64,000 nucleotides of DNA from Pseudomonas sp. MWU13-2100 (GCF_023242365.1 NZ_JALLIX010000034.1:1-64000); one strand, 5' to 3'; counted from the stretch's first letter, positions 1 to 9,052 are shown. The notes: generated from the sequence alone by a model not told the origin. Translations and numbers: made by a program.

Positions 1-322
1 GCGTTCCGCGGAGATTGTGGGAGCCGGATTTATCCGCGAAGAGGCCCTTCAGGGCGCTAAAAGCTTCGCGGGCAAGCACCGCTCCCACAGTCTTGAGTCG
101 TATGCGAACGTTCGACGTTCCGCAGAGATTGTGGGAGCCGGATTTATCCGCGAAGAGACCCTCAAGCGCGCCAAAAAGTTTCGCGGGCAAGCACCGCTCC
201 CACAGTCTTGAGTCGTATGCGAACGTTCGGCGTTCCGCGGAGATTGTGGGAGCCGGATTTATCCGCGAAGAGACCCTCAAACACGCCAAAAAGTTTCGCG
301 GGCAAGCTCCGCTCCCACAGGT
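1..322. repeat. Three tandem REP-containing units of about 115 bp
   Basis: The element CGTTCCGC followed by a GTGGGAGCCGGATTTATCCG arm recurs at 2, 116 and 231, giving a period of 114-115 bp. Each unit pairs that arm with a downstream inverted arm ending in CCGCTCCCACAG. The three copies are nearly identical, so they look like a tandemly amplified BIME (paired REP). They sit downstream of the BenE-family gene, which ends at 335 on the minus strand. No protein in this stretch looks real. The array continues off the left edge. Confidence 0.85.
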
Positions 323-334
323 TGTATGTTGTGC

Positions 335-1525
335 TCAGGCCTTGCGCCAATTGAGGATCAGCAGTGTCAGCACCCCCGCGACAATCCCCCAGAAAGCTGA
401 GCCGACCGAAAATAGCGTGAACCCGGACGCGGTCACCATAAAAGTGATCAGCGCCGCTTCCCGCTCCCTGGGTTCGTGCATGGCCAGGTTCAAACCGTTC
501 ATGATCGAACCGAACAGCGCCAGTGCCGCGATCGAGAGCACCAGTTCCTTGGGCAGTGCGGCGAACAGGGCCGCCAGGGTCGCCCCGAAGGTCCCGGCAA
601 TCCCGTAGAAAATCCCGCACCACACCGCGGCCGTGTAGCGCTTGCTCTTGTCTTCATGGGCATGCGGCCCGGTGCAGATGGCCGCGCTGATGGCCGCCAG
701 GTTGATCCCGTGGGAGCCGAAGGGGGCCAGCAGCAGCGAGGCAATCCCGGTCACGCTGATCAGGGGCGAGGCCGGGACGTTGTAACCGTCTGCGCGCAGC
801 ACGGCGATGCCGGGCATGTTCTGCGAGGTCATGGCCACCACGAACAGCGGAATGCCAATGCTGATGGTCGCGGCCAGGGAGAACGACGGCGTGCTCCACA
901 CCGGCGTCGCCACTTCCAGGTGGAAGCCGCTGAAATCCAGCAAACCCAACAGGGCCGAGAGGGCGGTACCGACCAACAGCGCGGCGAGCACGGCATAACG
1001 TGGTGACAGGCGCTTGACGATCAGGTAGCTGAAGAACATCCCCAGCACCAGCCCGGTGCGATGCTGCGCGGCGACGAAGATCTCGCTGCCGATCTTGAAC
1101 AGGATGCCGGCCAGCAGTGCCGCCGCCAGCGATGAGGGCAGGCGCCTGACCAGCTTCTCGAAACTGCCGGTCAGGCCGCAAATCGTCACCAGCAGCGCAC
1201 AGGTGATGTAGGCACCGATCGCCTCGCCGTAAGTCACCCCGGACAGGCTGGTGATCAACAGCGCCGCACCGGGCGTCGACCAGGCGATGGTGATCGGCGT
1301 GCGATAACGCAGGGACAGGCCGATGCTGCAAATCGCCATGCCGATCGACAGCGCCCAGATCCACGAGGAGATCTGGCCGCTGCTCAGTCCCGCGGCTTGT
1401 CCGGCCTGGAACATCAACACCAGGGAGCTGGTGTAGCCGGTCATCATCGCGATAAAACCGGCGACCACGGCGGAAGGCGAAGTGTCGGCTAATGGGCGCA
1501 GGCGTGCCTGGGTGAGGTCGGTCAT
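335..1525 (-). CDS. BenE-family benzoate/H+ symporter-like permease
   Basis: This 396-aa integral membrane protein is hydrophobic through most of its length, with about 11-12 likely membrane segments. The N-terminal region (VAGFIAMMTGYTSSLVLMF) and the overall pattern match the BenE family of aromatic-acid/proton symporters, which share a fold with NCS2 nucleobase carriers. I chose the ATG at 1525 because AAGGA lies about 10 nt upstream; the frame stays open further upstream but without family sequence. It is divergent from a GntR regulator and next to purine-catabolism genes rather than a ben operon. The benzoate assignment is therefore only a family label, and a purine-related substrate is possible. 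Confidence 0.85.
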   Translation of the reverse strand: MTDLTQARLRPLADTSPSAVVAGFIAMMTGYTSSLVLMFQAGQAAGLSSGQISSWIWALSIGMAICSIGLSLRYRTPITIAWSTPGAALLITSLSGVTYGEAIGAYITCALLVTICGLTGSFEKLVRRLPSSLAAALLAGILFKIGSEIFVAAQHRTGLVLGMFFSYLIVKRLSPRYAVLAALLVGTALSALLGLLDFSGFHLEVATPVWSTPSFSLAATISIGIPLFVVAMTSQNMPGIAVLRADGYNVPASPLISVTGIASLLLAPFGSHGINLAAISAAICTGPHAHEDKSKRYTAAVWCGIFYGIAGTFGATLAALFAALPKELVLSIAALALFGSIMNGLNLAMHEPREREAALITFMVTASGFTLFSVGSAFWGIVAGVLTLLILNWRKA

Positions 1526-1752
1526 GGGACGGCATTCCTTGTACAGGGGAAACAAGCGGTAACAGTCCGGGTAGACTAAACGTAAAGGTGAGGGCTGATT
1601 GCAATACAGCCGGCGCGGCAAACGGCCGTACAGTCGTGTTGGCACCCGGCTTTGTGTACAATGTGCCATGCTTTTACGCGCTACTTGTCAGTGACCCGCT
1701 GTGCCGTTCGCCAGTCGGGGTCCATTCGCCGCCGTCTCCGATCCGAGTGCCC
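1526..1752. promoter_or_regulatory. Divergent promoter region with candidate GntR operator
   Basis: These 227 bp separate the permease from the GntR-family gene and must hold both promoters. TTGTGTACAA at 1652-1661 has TTGT/ACAA half-sites like many FadR-subfamily operators, and it lies about 90 bp before the regulator's ATG. That it is the operator of the adjacent regulator is inference. Confidence 0.4.
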
Positions 1753-2517
1753 ATGAACGAACAGTTGCAGCCCCTCAAGAAACAACCGCGTGCCGGCAAG
1801 GCTGGGCGCACCGGGACCCAGGACGATATCGTCTACGCGCATATCTTCGAGGCCATCCTCGAACAACGGCTGGCGCCTGGCACCAAGTTGAGCGAAGAAG
1901 CGCTGGGAGAGATTTTCGGGGTCAGTCGCACCATCATTCGTCGTGCCTTGTCACGCCTGGCCCATGAAGGGGTGGTGCTGTTGCGTCCCAACCGTGGCGC
2001 GGTGGTGGCCAGCCCGAGTGTCGAGGAAGCCCGCCAGGTGTTCCTGGCCCGGCGCATGGTGGAGAAAGCAATTACCGAGCTGGCTGTCTTGCACGCCACG
2101 GCCGAGGAACTGGCCCTGTTGCGGCAGATGGTCAACGACGAGCGCGACAGTTTTTCCCGTGGCGATCGTGGCGCGGGAATCCGTCTTTCCGGCGAGTTCC
2201 ACCTCAAGCTGGCGGAAGCGGCGAAGAATGCCCCGCTGATCAGCTTCCAGCGCAGCCTGGTATCGCAGACTTCGTTGATCATCGCCCAGTACGAAAGCGG
2301 TAATCGCTCGCACTGTTCCTATGATGAACACACCCAGTTGATCGATGCCATCGAGGCCCGGAATGCCGTGCTGGCGGTGGATTTGATGATGCACCACATG
2401 GACCATATCGACAGCAAGCTCAACCTCGATGAAGAGAGTGCGTCGGATGACCTGCATGCAGTGTTCTCGCACTTGATGCTGGCGAAGAAGCCGGGGCGCT
2501 CCGGGGCAAAACTGTAG
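1753..2517 (+). CDS. GntR-family transcriptional regulator (FadR subfamily, FCD domain)
   Basis: This 254-aa protein has an N-terminal winged helix at about residues 20-90 (ILEQRLAPGTKLSEEAL, then FGVSRTIIRRALSRLAHEG). An all-helical FCD ligand domain follows, with the metal-binding-type His residues of FadR-subfamily proteins (GEFHLKLAE, MMHHMDHID). The ATG at 1753 was chosen because the frame upstream lacks family sequence; its Shine-Dalgarno is weak. The gene is divergent from the BenE-family permease, the usual position of a local repressor responding to an acidic metabolite. Regulation of that permease, and perhaps of the purine genes, is inferred. Confidence 0.88.
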   Translation: MNEQLQPLKKQPRAGKAGRTGTQDDIVYAHIFEAILEQRLAPGTKLSEEALGEIFGVSRTIIRRALSRLAHEGVVLLRPNRGAVVASPSVEEARQVFLARRMVEKAITELAVLHATAEELALLRQMVNDERDSFSRGDRGAGIRLSGEFHLKLAEAAKNAPLISFQRSLVSQTSLIIAQYESGNRSHCSYDEHTQLIDAIEARNAVLAVDLMMHHMDHIDSKLNLDEESASDDLHAVFSHLMLAKKPGRSGAKL

Positions 2518-2537
2518 GACCTGAGCGCAGGAGAACC

Positions 2538-2611
2538 TGTGGGAGCGGAGCTTGCCCGCGAAGCTTTTAGCGTCCTGGAGGGCCTCTGCGCGGGCAAGCT
2601 CCGCTCCCACA
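2538..2611. repeat. REP palindrome between convergent genes
   Basis: A 23-nt arm beginning TGTGGGAGCGGAGCTTGCCC is followed about 28 nt later by its exact inverse ending GCTCCGCTCCCACA. It lies between the convergent ends of the GntR gene (2517) and guaD (2653) and could act as a bidirectional transcript end. Confidence 0.9.
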
Positions 2612-2652
2612 CAAGCAACATTTCCACATCAGGGCTGCATTCGGCACTTGAT

Positions 2653-3957
2653 TCAGCGCTGGTGCACCAGGTTTCCCGCCGCATAAGTCTGCTTCACCGT
2701 CCGGTCATCCCCCAGGGTCATCAGCACGAACAAGGTCTCGGCAATGTTCCTGGTCTGTTTCAGGCGATAGCTGAGCAGTGGCGTGGCGTGATAGTCCAGC
2801 ACCAGGAAGTCAGCGTCGCTGCCCGGTTGCAGGCTGCCGATCTTGTCTTCCAGGCGCAGCGCCCGGGCGCCGCCGAGGGTCGCCAGGTACAGCGACTTGA
2901 ACGGACTCAATCGCGCGCCTTGCAGCTGCATGACTTTGTAAGCCTCGTTCAGCGTCTGCAGGATCGAGAAGCTGGTCCCGCCACCCACGTCCGTGCCCAC
3001 GCCGACATTCAGCTTGTGCTTCTCCGCCATCGGCAGGTTGAACAAGCCGCTGCCGAGGAAGAAGTTCGACGTCGGGCAGAACGCCACCGCCGAGCCGGTC
3101 TGCGCCAGGCGGGCACATTCATCGTCACACAGGTGCACACCGTGGGCGAACACCGAGCGCTCGCCAAGCAGATGGTAGTGGTCGTAGACGTCCAGATAGC
3201 CCTTGCGCTCCGGGAACAGCTCCTTGACCCATTGCACTTCCTGCAGGTTCTCGCTGATGTGGGTCTGCATGTACAGGTCCGGGTACTCCCCCAGCAGTTG
3301 ACCGGCCAGGGTCAGTTGCTCCGGGGTTGAGGTCGGTGCAAAACGCGGCGTCACCGCATAGTGCAGGCGACCCTTGCCATGCCAGCGTTCGATCAGCGCC
3401 TTGCTCTCCAGATAGCCGGATTCGGCGGTGTCGGTCAGGTAGTCCGGCGCGTTGCGGTCCATCATCACCTTGCCGGCGATCATTCGCAGGTCGAGCTTCT
3501 CGGCAGCCTCGAAGAACGCCTCCACCGATTGCGGGTGCACGCTGCCGAAGACCAGGGCCGTGGTGGTGCCGTTGCGCAGCAACTCCTTGATGAAAATATC
3601 CGCGACTTCCTCGGCATGGGCCCGGTCGGCGAACTGGCTTTCGCAGGGGAAGGTATAGGTGTTCAGCCAGTCCAGCAATTGCTCGCCATAGGCGCCAACC
3701 ATGCCGGTTTGCGGCAGATGGATATGGGTGTCGATAAAACCCGGGGTGATCAAGGCGTCGACGTGGTGGATGACTTCAACGTCGGCGGACAGGGTCGGCA
3801 GCAGATCCTTGGCCGCGCCCAGGGCACTGATGCGGCCGTTTTCGACCAGCAGCAGGCCGTCTTCGAAATATTCATAGGAGGCCTCGATGCCGACCTCGGC
3901 CGGATCGGCGAGGCTGTGCAGGAGGGCGGCGCGGTAGGCTTTGCGGGTCGAAGGCAT
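2653..3957 (-). CDS. guaD: Guanine deaminase
   Basis: A 434-aa amidohydrolase that would convert guanine to xanthine and ammonia in the cytoplasm, feeding the xanthine dehydrogenase encoded just upstream. The metal-site motif FIDTHIHLPQTGMVG, the histidine motifs MQTHISEN and HGVHLCDDE, the segment AFCPTSNFFLGSGLF and the aspartate in GVGTDVGGGTSFS are all present. Length matches bacterial GuaD. The ATG at 3957 has GAGAAAG upstream. It follows xdhC with an 8-nt gap, so it is the last gene of the xdhA-xdhB-xdhC-guaD operon. Confidence 0.95.
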   Translation of the reverse strand: MPSTRKAYRAALLHSLADPAEVGIEASYEYFEDGLLLVENGRISALGAAKDLLPTLSADVEVIHHVDALITPGFIDTHIHLPQTGMVGAYGEQLLDWLNTYTFPCESQFADRAHAEEVADIFIKELLRNGTTTALVFGSVHPQSVEAFFEAAEKLDLRMIAGKVMMDRNAPDYLTDTAESGYLESKALIERWHGKGRLHYAVTPRFAPTSTPEQLTLAGQLLGEYPDLYMQTHISENLQEVQWVKELFPERKGYLDVYDHYHLLGERSVFAHGVHLCDDECARLAQTGSAVAFCPTSNFFLGSGLFNLPMAEKHKLNVGVGTDVGGGTSFSILQTLNEAYKVMQLQGARLSPFKSLYLATLGGARALRLEDKIGSLQPGSDADFLVLDYHATPLLSYRLKQTRNIAETLFVLMTLGDDRTVKQTYAAGNLVHQR

Positions 3958-3965
3958 GGTCTTTC

Positions 3966-4808
3966 TCAGTGTGTGGCCTGGCTGCGGCGCGAAGCCGGCA
4001 GCAGTCTGGCAATGGGTTCGGCGCTCGCGCTGTGCTGGCCGAAATTCGCGTTATAGGTGGCGATGATCTCGCCGGCGATGGAGATGGCGATTTCCACCGG
4101 CAACTTGCCTTTGACTTCGGCCAGGCCCAGCGGGCAGCGCATGCGTTGCAGCAGGCTGGCGTCGAAGCCGCGCTCGCGCAGGCGGTGTTCGAACTTGACC
4201 CGTTTGGTCTTCGAGCCGATCAGGCCGAAGTAGGCGAAATCGTTGCGCTTGAGGATCGCGGCCGTCAGCTCCAGGTCGAGCGGGTGGTTATGGGTCATGA
4301 CGATGCAGTAGCTGCCGGCGGGCAAGTTATCGATTTCCTCCACCGGCTCGTCGCTGACGATCTTGCGCACGCCACTGGGCAGTTGCGCCGGAAACTCCTG
4401 CTCGCGGGAGTCGATCCAGCGCACCCGGCAGGGCAGGCTGGCGAGCAAGGGCACCAGGGCGCGGCCGACATGGCCGGCACCGAATACCGCGATCTCCGCC
4501 TGGACCTGGCCCATGGGCTCGAACAGCAGCACCGTGGCCCCGCCGCAGCACTGGCCGAGGCTGGCGCCCAGGCTGAAGCGCTCCAGGTGGGTGCTCTGCT
4601 GGCCGCGGGCGAGCATGTCCCGGGCGATCTGCATGGCCTTGTATTCCAGATGGCCGCCGCCGATGGTGTCGAAGGCGTTGGCCGCGCTGACGACCATTTT
4701 CGAACCGGCATTGCGCGGTGTCGAGCCGAGCTCTTCGATGATGGTCACCAGCACGCAGGGTTCGCCCTGGCTTTGCAGGTCGGCGAGGGCACTGATCCAG
4801 TCGTTCAT
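3966..4808 (-). CDS. xdhC: Xanthine dehydrogenase accessory protein XdhC
   Basis: This 280-aa protein has the N-terminal XdhC/CoxI domain (ELGSTPRNAGSKMVV, GGGHLEYKA) and a C-terminal Rossmann-like domain (VFGAGHVGRALVPLLASLP). In this family XdhC binds molybdenum cofactor, supports its sulfuration and inserts it into the XdhB subunit. ATG 4808 is preferred over the in-frame GTG at 4814, because GAGAGG lies 5 nt upstream of the ATG and overlaps the GTG. It sits between xdhB (142-bp gap holding REP arms) and guaD. Confidence 0.93.
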   Translation of the reverse strand: MNDWISALADLQSQGEPCVLVTIIEELGSTPRNAGSKMVVSAANAFDTIGGGHLEYKAMQIARDMLARGQQSTHLERFSLGASLGQCCGGATVLLFEPMGQVQAEIAVFGAGHVGRALVPLLASLPCRVRWIDSREQEFPAQLPSGVRKIVSDEPVEEIDNLPAGSYCIVMTHNHPLDLELTAAILKRNDFAYFGLIGSKTKRVKFEHRLRERGFDASLLQRMRCPLGLAEVKGKLPVEIAISIAGEIIATYNANFGQHSASAEPIARLLPASRRSQATH

Positions 4809-4837
4809 AGACACCTCTCTGTTGTCTGTTCCGGCCT

Positions 4838-4945
4838 ATTCGCGGGCAAGCTCCGCTCCCACAACCGATGGGGCGTACTCAAGGGTTGCGGCTTGACACA
4901 AATACTGTGGGAGCGGAGCTTGTCGGGTCGCCGCACCGCCGCGAA
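4838..4945. repeat. REP arms inside the xdh operon
   Basis: A reverse-oriented REP arm (CGCGGGCAAGCTCCGCTCCC, from 4840) is followed by a forward arm (TGTGGGAGCGGAGCTTG, around 4906). The pair occupies most of the gap between xdhB and xdhC. In other bacteria such elements within operons stabilise upstream mRNA or attenuate downstream expression; that role here is inference. Confidence 0.8.
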
Positions 4946-4950
4946 GCTTT

Positions 4951-7350
4951 TCATGGTGAGACCAACTCGATTTCGTTGCTCAAGGATTGCTCCGCCTTGA
5001 CCCGGCGCATCTGCTCGCAGCCCCACAACACCCGTTCCGGCGTCGCCGGGGCATCGATCTTCGGCTGGACCCGATAATCCGCCAGGCTCGCCACCGCATC
5101 CTTGAGCGCGCACCACACGGCAATCCCAAGCATGAATGGCGGCTCGCCCACGGCCTTGGAATGGAACACCGTGTCTTCCGGATTCTTGCGGTTCTCCACC
5201 AGCTTGACCCGCAGGTCCAGGGGCATGTCGGCCACCGCCGGGATCTTGTAGCTGGCCGGGCCGTTGGTCATCAGCTTGCCCTTGGCGTTCCACACCAGTT
5301 CTTCCATGGTCAGCCAGCCCATGCCCTGGACAAACCCGCCTTCGACCTGGCCGATATCGATGGCCGGGTTCAGCGAGGCACCGACGTCATGCAGGATGTC
5401 GGTGCGCAGCATTTTGTACTCGCCGGTCAGGGTATCGACGATGACCTCGGCGCAGGCCGCGCCATAGGCGAAGTAATAGAACGGCCGTCCCCGGGCCTGG
5501 CTGCGGTCGTAGTAGATCTTCGGCGTCTTGTAGAAACCGGTGCTCGACAGCGACACCTGGGCGAAATACGCCTGCTGGATCAGCGTCTCGAAGCTCAGAA
5601 TCTGCTCGCGCACCCGTACATGGCCATTGCGGAATTCGACGTCCGCCTCGCTGACCTTGTACTGCCGCGCGGCGAATTCCACCAGACGCTGCTTGATGAT
5701 CTCGGCCGCGTTCTGCGCCGCCTTGCCGTTCAGGTCGGCACCGCTGGAGGCGGCGGTGGGCGAGGTGTTCGGCACCTTGTCGGTGTTGGTGGCGGTGATC
5801 TGCACCCGCTCGATTTCCACCTGGAACACCTCGGCAACCACCTGTGCGACCTTGGTGTTCAAGCCCTGGCCCATTTCCGTGCCACCGTGGTTCAGGTGGA
5901 TGCTGCCATCGGTGTAGACATGCACCAGCGCCCCGGCCTGGTTGAGGAAGCTGGCGGTAAACGAGATGCCGAACTTCACCGGCGTCAGCGCCAGGCCTTT
6001 TTTCAGCACCGGGCTGTGGGCGTTGTAGCGGCGAATGGTTTCCCGCCGTTCGGCGTACTGGCTGCTGGCTTCCAGTTCGGCGGTCATTTCCTCGAGCATG
6101 TTGTGCTCGACGGTCTGGTAGTAATGGGTGACGTTGCGCTCGGTCTTGCCATAGTAGTTGGCCTTGCGCACCGCCAGCGGATCGAGGCCCAGGTGTCGGG
6201 CGATGCTGTCCATCACCTCCTCGATGGCGACCATGCCCTGTGGGCCGCCGAAGCCGCGATAGGCGGTGTTGGAGGCGATGTTGGTCTTGCAGCGGTGGCC
6301 GTTGACGGTAACGTCGCCCAGGTAATAGGCGTTGTCGGCATGGAACATCGCCCGGTCGACAATCGACGCCGACAGGTCCGGCGAACAGCCGCAGTTGCCG
6401 GCCAGTTCCAGGTTGATCCCGTGCAGGCGCCCGCTGCTGTCGAAACCGACGTCGTACTCGATATAGAAGGGGTGGCGCTTGCCGGTCATCAACATGTCTT
6501 CGACCCGGGGCAGGCGCATCTTGGTCGGTTGCCCGGTCAGGCGCGCCACTACCGCGCACAGGCAGGCCGGGCTGGCGGCCTGGGTTTCCTTGCCGCCGAA
6601 ACCGCCGCCCATGCGGCGCATGTCGACCACGATCTTGTTCATCGACACGTCCAGCACCTCTGCCACCAGCTTCTGCACTTCGGTGGGGTTCTGGGTCGAG
6701 CAATAGACGATCATACCGCCGTCTTCGGTGGGCATCACCGAGGAAATCTGGGTTTCCAGGTAGAAGTGCTCCTGTCCGCCGATATGCAGGTTGCCCTGGA
6801 TACGCTGTTCGGCGCTGGCCAGGGCCGCGGCCGAATCACCGCGCTTGTGGGTATGGCTGTCGAGCACGAAATGGCGCTTGCGCAGGGCCTCGACCACATC
6901 GAGCACCGGCTCCAGGTCTTCGTATTCGATCAGCGCGGCCATGGCCGCCTGGCGTGCGGTATCCAGGTCGCGGGCCGCCACGGCGAGCACCGGCTGGCCG
7001 ACGAACTCGACGAGATCGATGGCCAGCAACGGGTCGCCCGGTAGCAGCGGGCCGATGTCCTTGAGGCCGGGAATGTCTTCATGGGTAATGGCGATGCGTA
7101 CCCCCTCGAAGGCATAACACGGCGCGGTGTCGATGCTGAGGATGCGCGCGTGGGCGCGGTCGGACATCCGCGCATAGACGTGCAACTGGTTGGGGAACTC
7201 CAGGCGGTCGTCGATATACACCGCCTCGCCGGCCACATGCTTGTCGGCGCTGTCGTGCTTGACGCTGCGACCGACGCCGGTGTTCAGGTCGCGGGCGAAC
7301 AGCTCGGCCATCTCGGCCTGGGTTTTTTCCACGGCGTGAGGATTAGACAT
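4951..7350 (-). CDS. xdhB: Xanthine dehydrogenase, molybdopterin-binding large subunit
   Basis: This 799-aa subunit carries the molybdenum active site for hypoxanthine to xanthine to urate oxidation. Visible motifs are MRRMGGGFGGKETQAA (cofactor loop), AYRGFGGPQGM (substrate and cofactor contact), GTEMGQGLNTK, and KAVGEPPFMLG, which contains the catalytic glutamate. Length fits bacterial XdhB. The ATG at 7350 lies inside the end of xdhA (8-nt overlap), so the two subunits are probably translationally coupled. It works with XdhA (FeS/FAD) and is matured by XdhC. Confidence 0.96.
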   Translation of the reverse strand: MSNPHAVEKTQAEMAELFARDLNTGVGRSVKHDSADKHVAGEAVYIDDRLEFPNQLHVYARMSDRAHARILSIDTAPCYAFEGVRIAITHEDIPGLKDIGPLLPGDPLLAIDLVEFVGQPVLAVAARDLDTARQAAMAALIEYEDLEPVLDVVEALRKRHFVLDSHTHKRGDSAAALASAEQRIQGNLHIGGQEHFYLETQISSVMPTEDGGMIVYCSTQNPTEVQKLVAEVLDVSMNKIVVDMRRMGGGFGGKETQAASPACLCAVVARLTGQPTKMRLPRVEDMLMTGKRHPFYIEYDVGFDSSGRLHGINLELAGNCGCSPDLSASIVDRAMFHADNAYYLGDVTVNGHRCKTNIASNTAYRGFGGPQGMVAIEEVMDSIARHLGLDPLAVRKANYYGKTERNVTHYYQTVEHNMLEEMTAELEASSQYAERRETIRRYNAHSPVLKKGLALTPVKFGISFTASFLNQAGALVHVYTDGSIHLNHGGTEMGQGLNTKVAQVVAEVFQVEIERVQITATNTDKVPNTSPTAASSGADLNGKAAQNAAEIIKQRLVEFAARQYKVSEADVEFRNGHVRVREQILSFETLIQQAYFAQVSLSSTGFYKTPKIYYDRSQARGRPFYYFAYGAACAEVIVDTLTGEYKMLRTDILHDVGASLNPAIDIGQVEGGFVQGMGWLTMEELVWNAKGKLMTNGPASYKIPAVADMPLDLRVKLVENRKNPEDTVFHSKAVGEPPFMLGIAVWCALKDAVASLADYRVQPKIDAPATPERVLWGCEQMRRVKAEQSLSNEIELVSP

Positions 7351-8797
7351 AAGCGGTCACCCGAGTCTCGATGTGCGGTGTTTGCAGCTCGATGAAGTAC
7401 TTGCGCAACAGATTGCGGGCACTGAGCAGGCGATATTCCTTGCTGGCGCGGAAGTCCGACAGCGGGGTGAAATCCTCGCCCAGCGCCGCGCAGGCACGTT
7501 CCAGGCTGTCCTGGTTCCAGGGCTGGCCGACCAGGGCGCGTTCGCAGGAGCGGGCTCGTTTGGGAATCGCCGCCATGCCGCCGAAAGCGATCCGTGCCTC
7601 GGCCACCACGCCGTTTTCCAGGCGCAGGTTGAAGGCTGCGCAGACTGCCGAAATATCGTCATCCAGGCGCTTGGAAACCTTGTAGGCGCGGAACTGCCAC
7701 GCGGTATTGGCTCGGGGCACGATGATGCTTTCGATGAACTCGCTGTCCTGGCGCGCGGTGACCCGGTAATCGATGAAATAGTCTTCCAGCGCCAGGGTCC
7801 GAGTGCTGTCGCCCTTGCGCAGGCGCAGTTGTGCGTCGAGGGCAATCAGTAATGGTGGCGAATCGCCGATGGGCGAGGCGTTGCCGATATTGCCGCCCAG
7901 GGTGCCCTGGTTGCGGATCTGCAGCGAGGCGAAGCGTTGCAGCAGTTCGCCGAAGTCCGGGTACTCGGCCTTGAGGGCTGTGTAACAATCGGAGAGCGGG
8001 GTAGCGGCGCCGATTTCCAGGTGATCGTCGAAGGTCTCGATGCGCTTGAGTTCAGCCACGTTGCCGACATAGATCATCACCGGCAAGGGGCGATGGAACT
8101 GGGTGACCTCCAGCGCCAGGTCGGTGCCGCCGGCCAACAGCCGGGCTTGCGGATAGGAATCGTAAAGCGCGGCCAGGTCGGCGACCGTCATGGGCACCAG
8201 GCAGCGCTTGTCGCCGCTGTTCAGTTCGGCGGTTTCGCTCGGCGCAATCGCCTTGAGGCGAGCGATGGTTTCGGCTTCGCGGGCATCGAACTGGTCGGCC
8301 GGCTTGTTGCAGCAGGCGTGCTCGGCGGCGGCGAGGATCGGCCGGTAGCCGGTGCAGCGGCAGAGGTTGCCGGCCAGGGCTTCGTGGGCCTTGTGGCGGT
8401 CCGGTGCGTCGCTGTTCTTTTGCAGGGCGAACAGCGACATTACGAAGCCCGGCGTGCAGAAACCGCACTGCGAACCGTGGCAGTCGACCATGGCTTGCTG
8501 CACGCTGTGCAGTTTGCCTTGATGTTTGAGGTCTTCAACGCTGATCAGTTGCTTGCCGTGCAAGGACGAGACAAAGGTCAGGCAGGCATTGAGGCTGCGA
8601 TAGCGAATCCGATCATGGCCCGAGTCGCCGCACTGCAACTCGCCGACCACCACGGTGCAGGCACCACAGTCGCCGCTGGCGCAGCCTTCCTTGGTACCGG
8701 GTTTGCCCAGGTGTTCGCGCAAATACTCGAGCACCGTCAGATTCGGGTCCAGGGCGTGCTCGCGACGGAGCTCCTGGTTGAGTAAAAACTGGATCAC
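7343..8797 (-). CDS. xdhA: Xanthine dehydrogenase, small FeS/FAD subunit
   Basis: A 484-aa subunit that moves electrons from the molybdenum site through two [2Fe-2S] clusters to FAD and NAD+. The first cluster motif is EGCASGDCGAC near residues 38-47; the second is CGFCTPGFV with CRCTGYRPI. The FAD domain shows LLAGGTDLALEV and TLGGNIGNASPIGDSPP. I chose the GTG at 8797 (VIQFLLN) because family sequence begins there and GCGAGG lies upstream; the frame is open to 8872 without homologous sequence. It is the first gene of the operon, divergent from a GntR regulator. Confidence 0.95.
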   Translation of the reverse strand: MIQFLLNQELRREHALDPNLTVLEYLREHLGKPGTKEGCASGDCGACTVVVGELQCGDSGHDRIRYRSLNACLTFVSSLHGKQLISVEDLKHQGKLHSVQQAMVDCHGSQCGFCTPGFVMSLFALQKNSDAPDRHKAHEALAGNLCRCTGYRPILAAAEHACCNKPADQFDAREAETIARLKAIAPSETAELNSGDKRCLVPMTVADLAALYDSYPQARLLAGGTDLALEVTQFHRPLPVMIYVGNVAELKRIETFDDHLEIGAATPLSDCYTALKAEYPDFGELLQRFASLQIRNQGTLGGNIGNASPIGDSPPLLIALDAQLRLRKGDSTRTLALEDYFIDYRVTARQDSEFIESIIVPRANTAWQFRAYKVSKRLDDDISAVCAAFNLRLENGVVAEARIAFGGMAAIPKRARSCERALVGQPWNQDSLERACAALGEDFTPLSDFRASKEYRLLSARNLLRKYFIELQTPHIETRVTAYV

Positions 8798-9052
8798 GGA
8801 AGGCCTCGCAGACTCATTATTGTTGTTGACCGATGAGCAGAATCTAGTGATATCTGACTTTTTGGTCAACAAATATCTGACCTAAGGGTCAGGAAATCTC
8901 GCGATTGAAAGCATGGAGCGCTTTCTCCCAGTCTAGCTGCTGAAATAATTGCGGGATTCGTGCCAAATTCCATCCTTGCAGCGCTGCGCCAGCACGTATC
9001 AAGTGCGCTACACTGCGCCGCTTGCACTGATCGAAGATTTTGAAGGAAAACC
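8798..9052. promoter_or_regulatory. Divergent xdhA / GntR promoter region with paired operator-like repeats
   Basis: Two inverted repeats sit 55-95 bp upstream of xdhA: TGAC-N6-GTCA at 8855-8868 and CTGACC-TAAG-GGTCAG at 8877-8892. Both are preceded by the same ATATCTGAC stretch, so they form two direct copies of one operator-like unit about 23 bp apart. They lie on the xdhA side of the region and are good candidates for binding by the divergent regulator. Spacing and symmetry are seen directly; the function is inferred. Confidence 0.5.

Noticed and set aside
1-322. Possible CRISPR array at the left edge
   Set aside because: The whole 115-bp unit is repeated, including the would-be spacers, and it contains REP palindromes; there are no unique spacers or cas genes.
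4987-7044. 685-codon plus-strand open frame opposite xdhB
   Set aside because: It mirrors xdhB codons, has biased composition and no recognisable domain; xdhB has complete catalytic motifs on the other strand.
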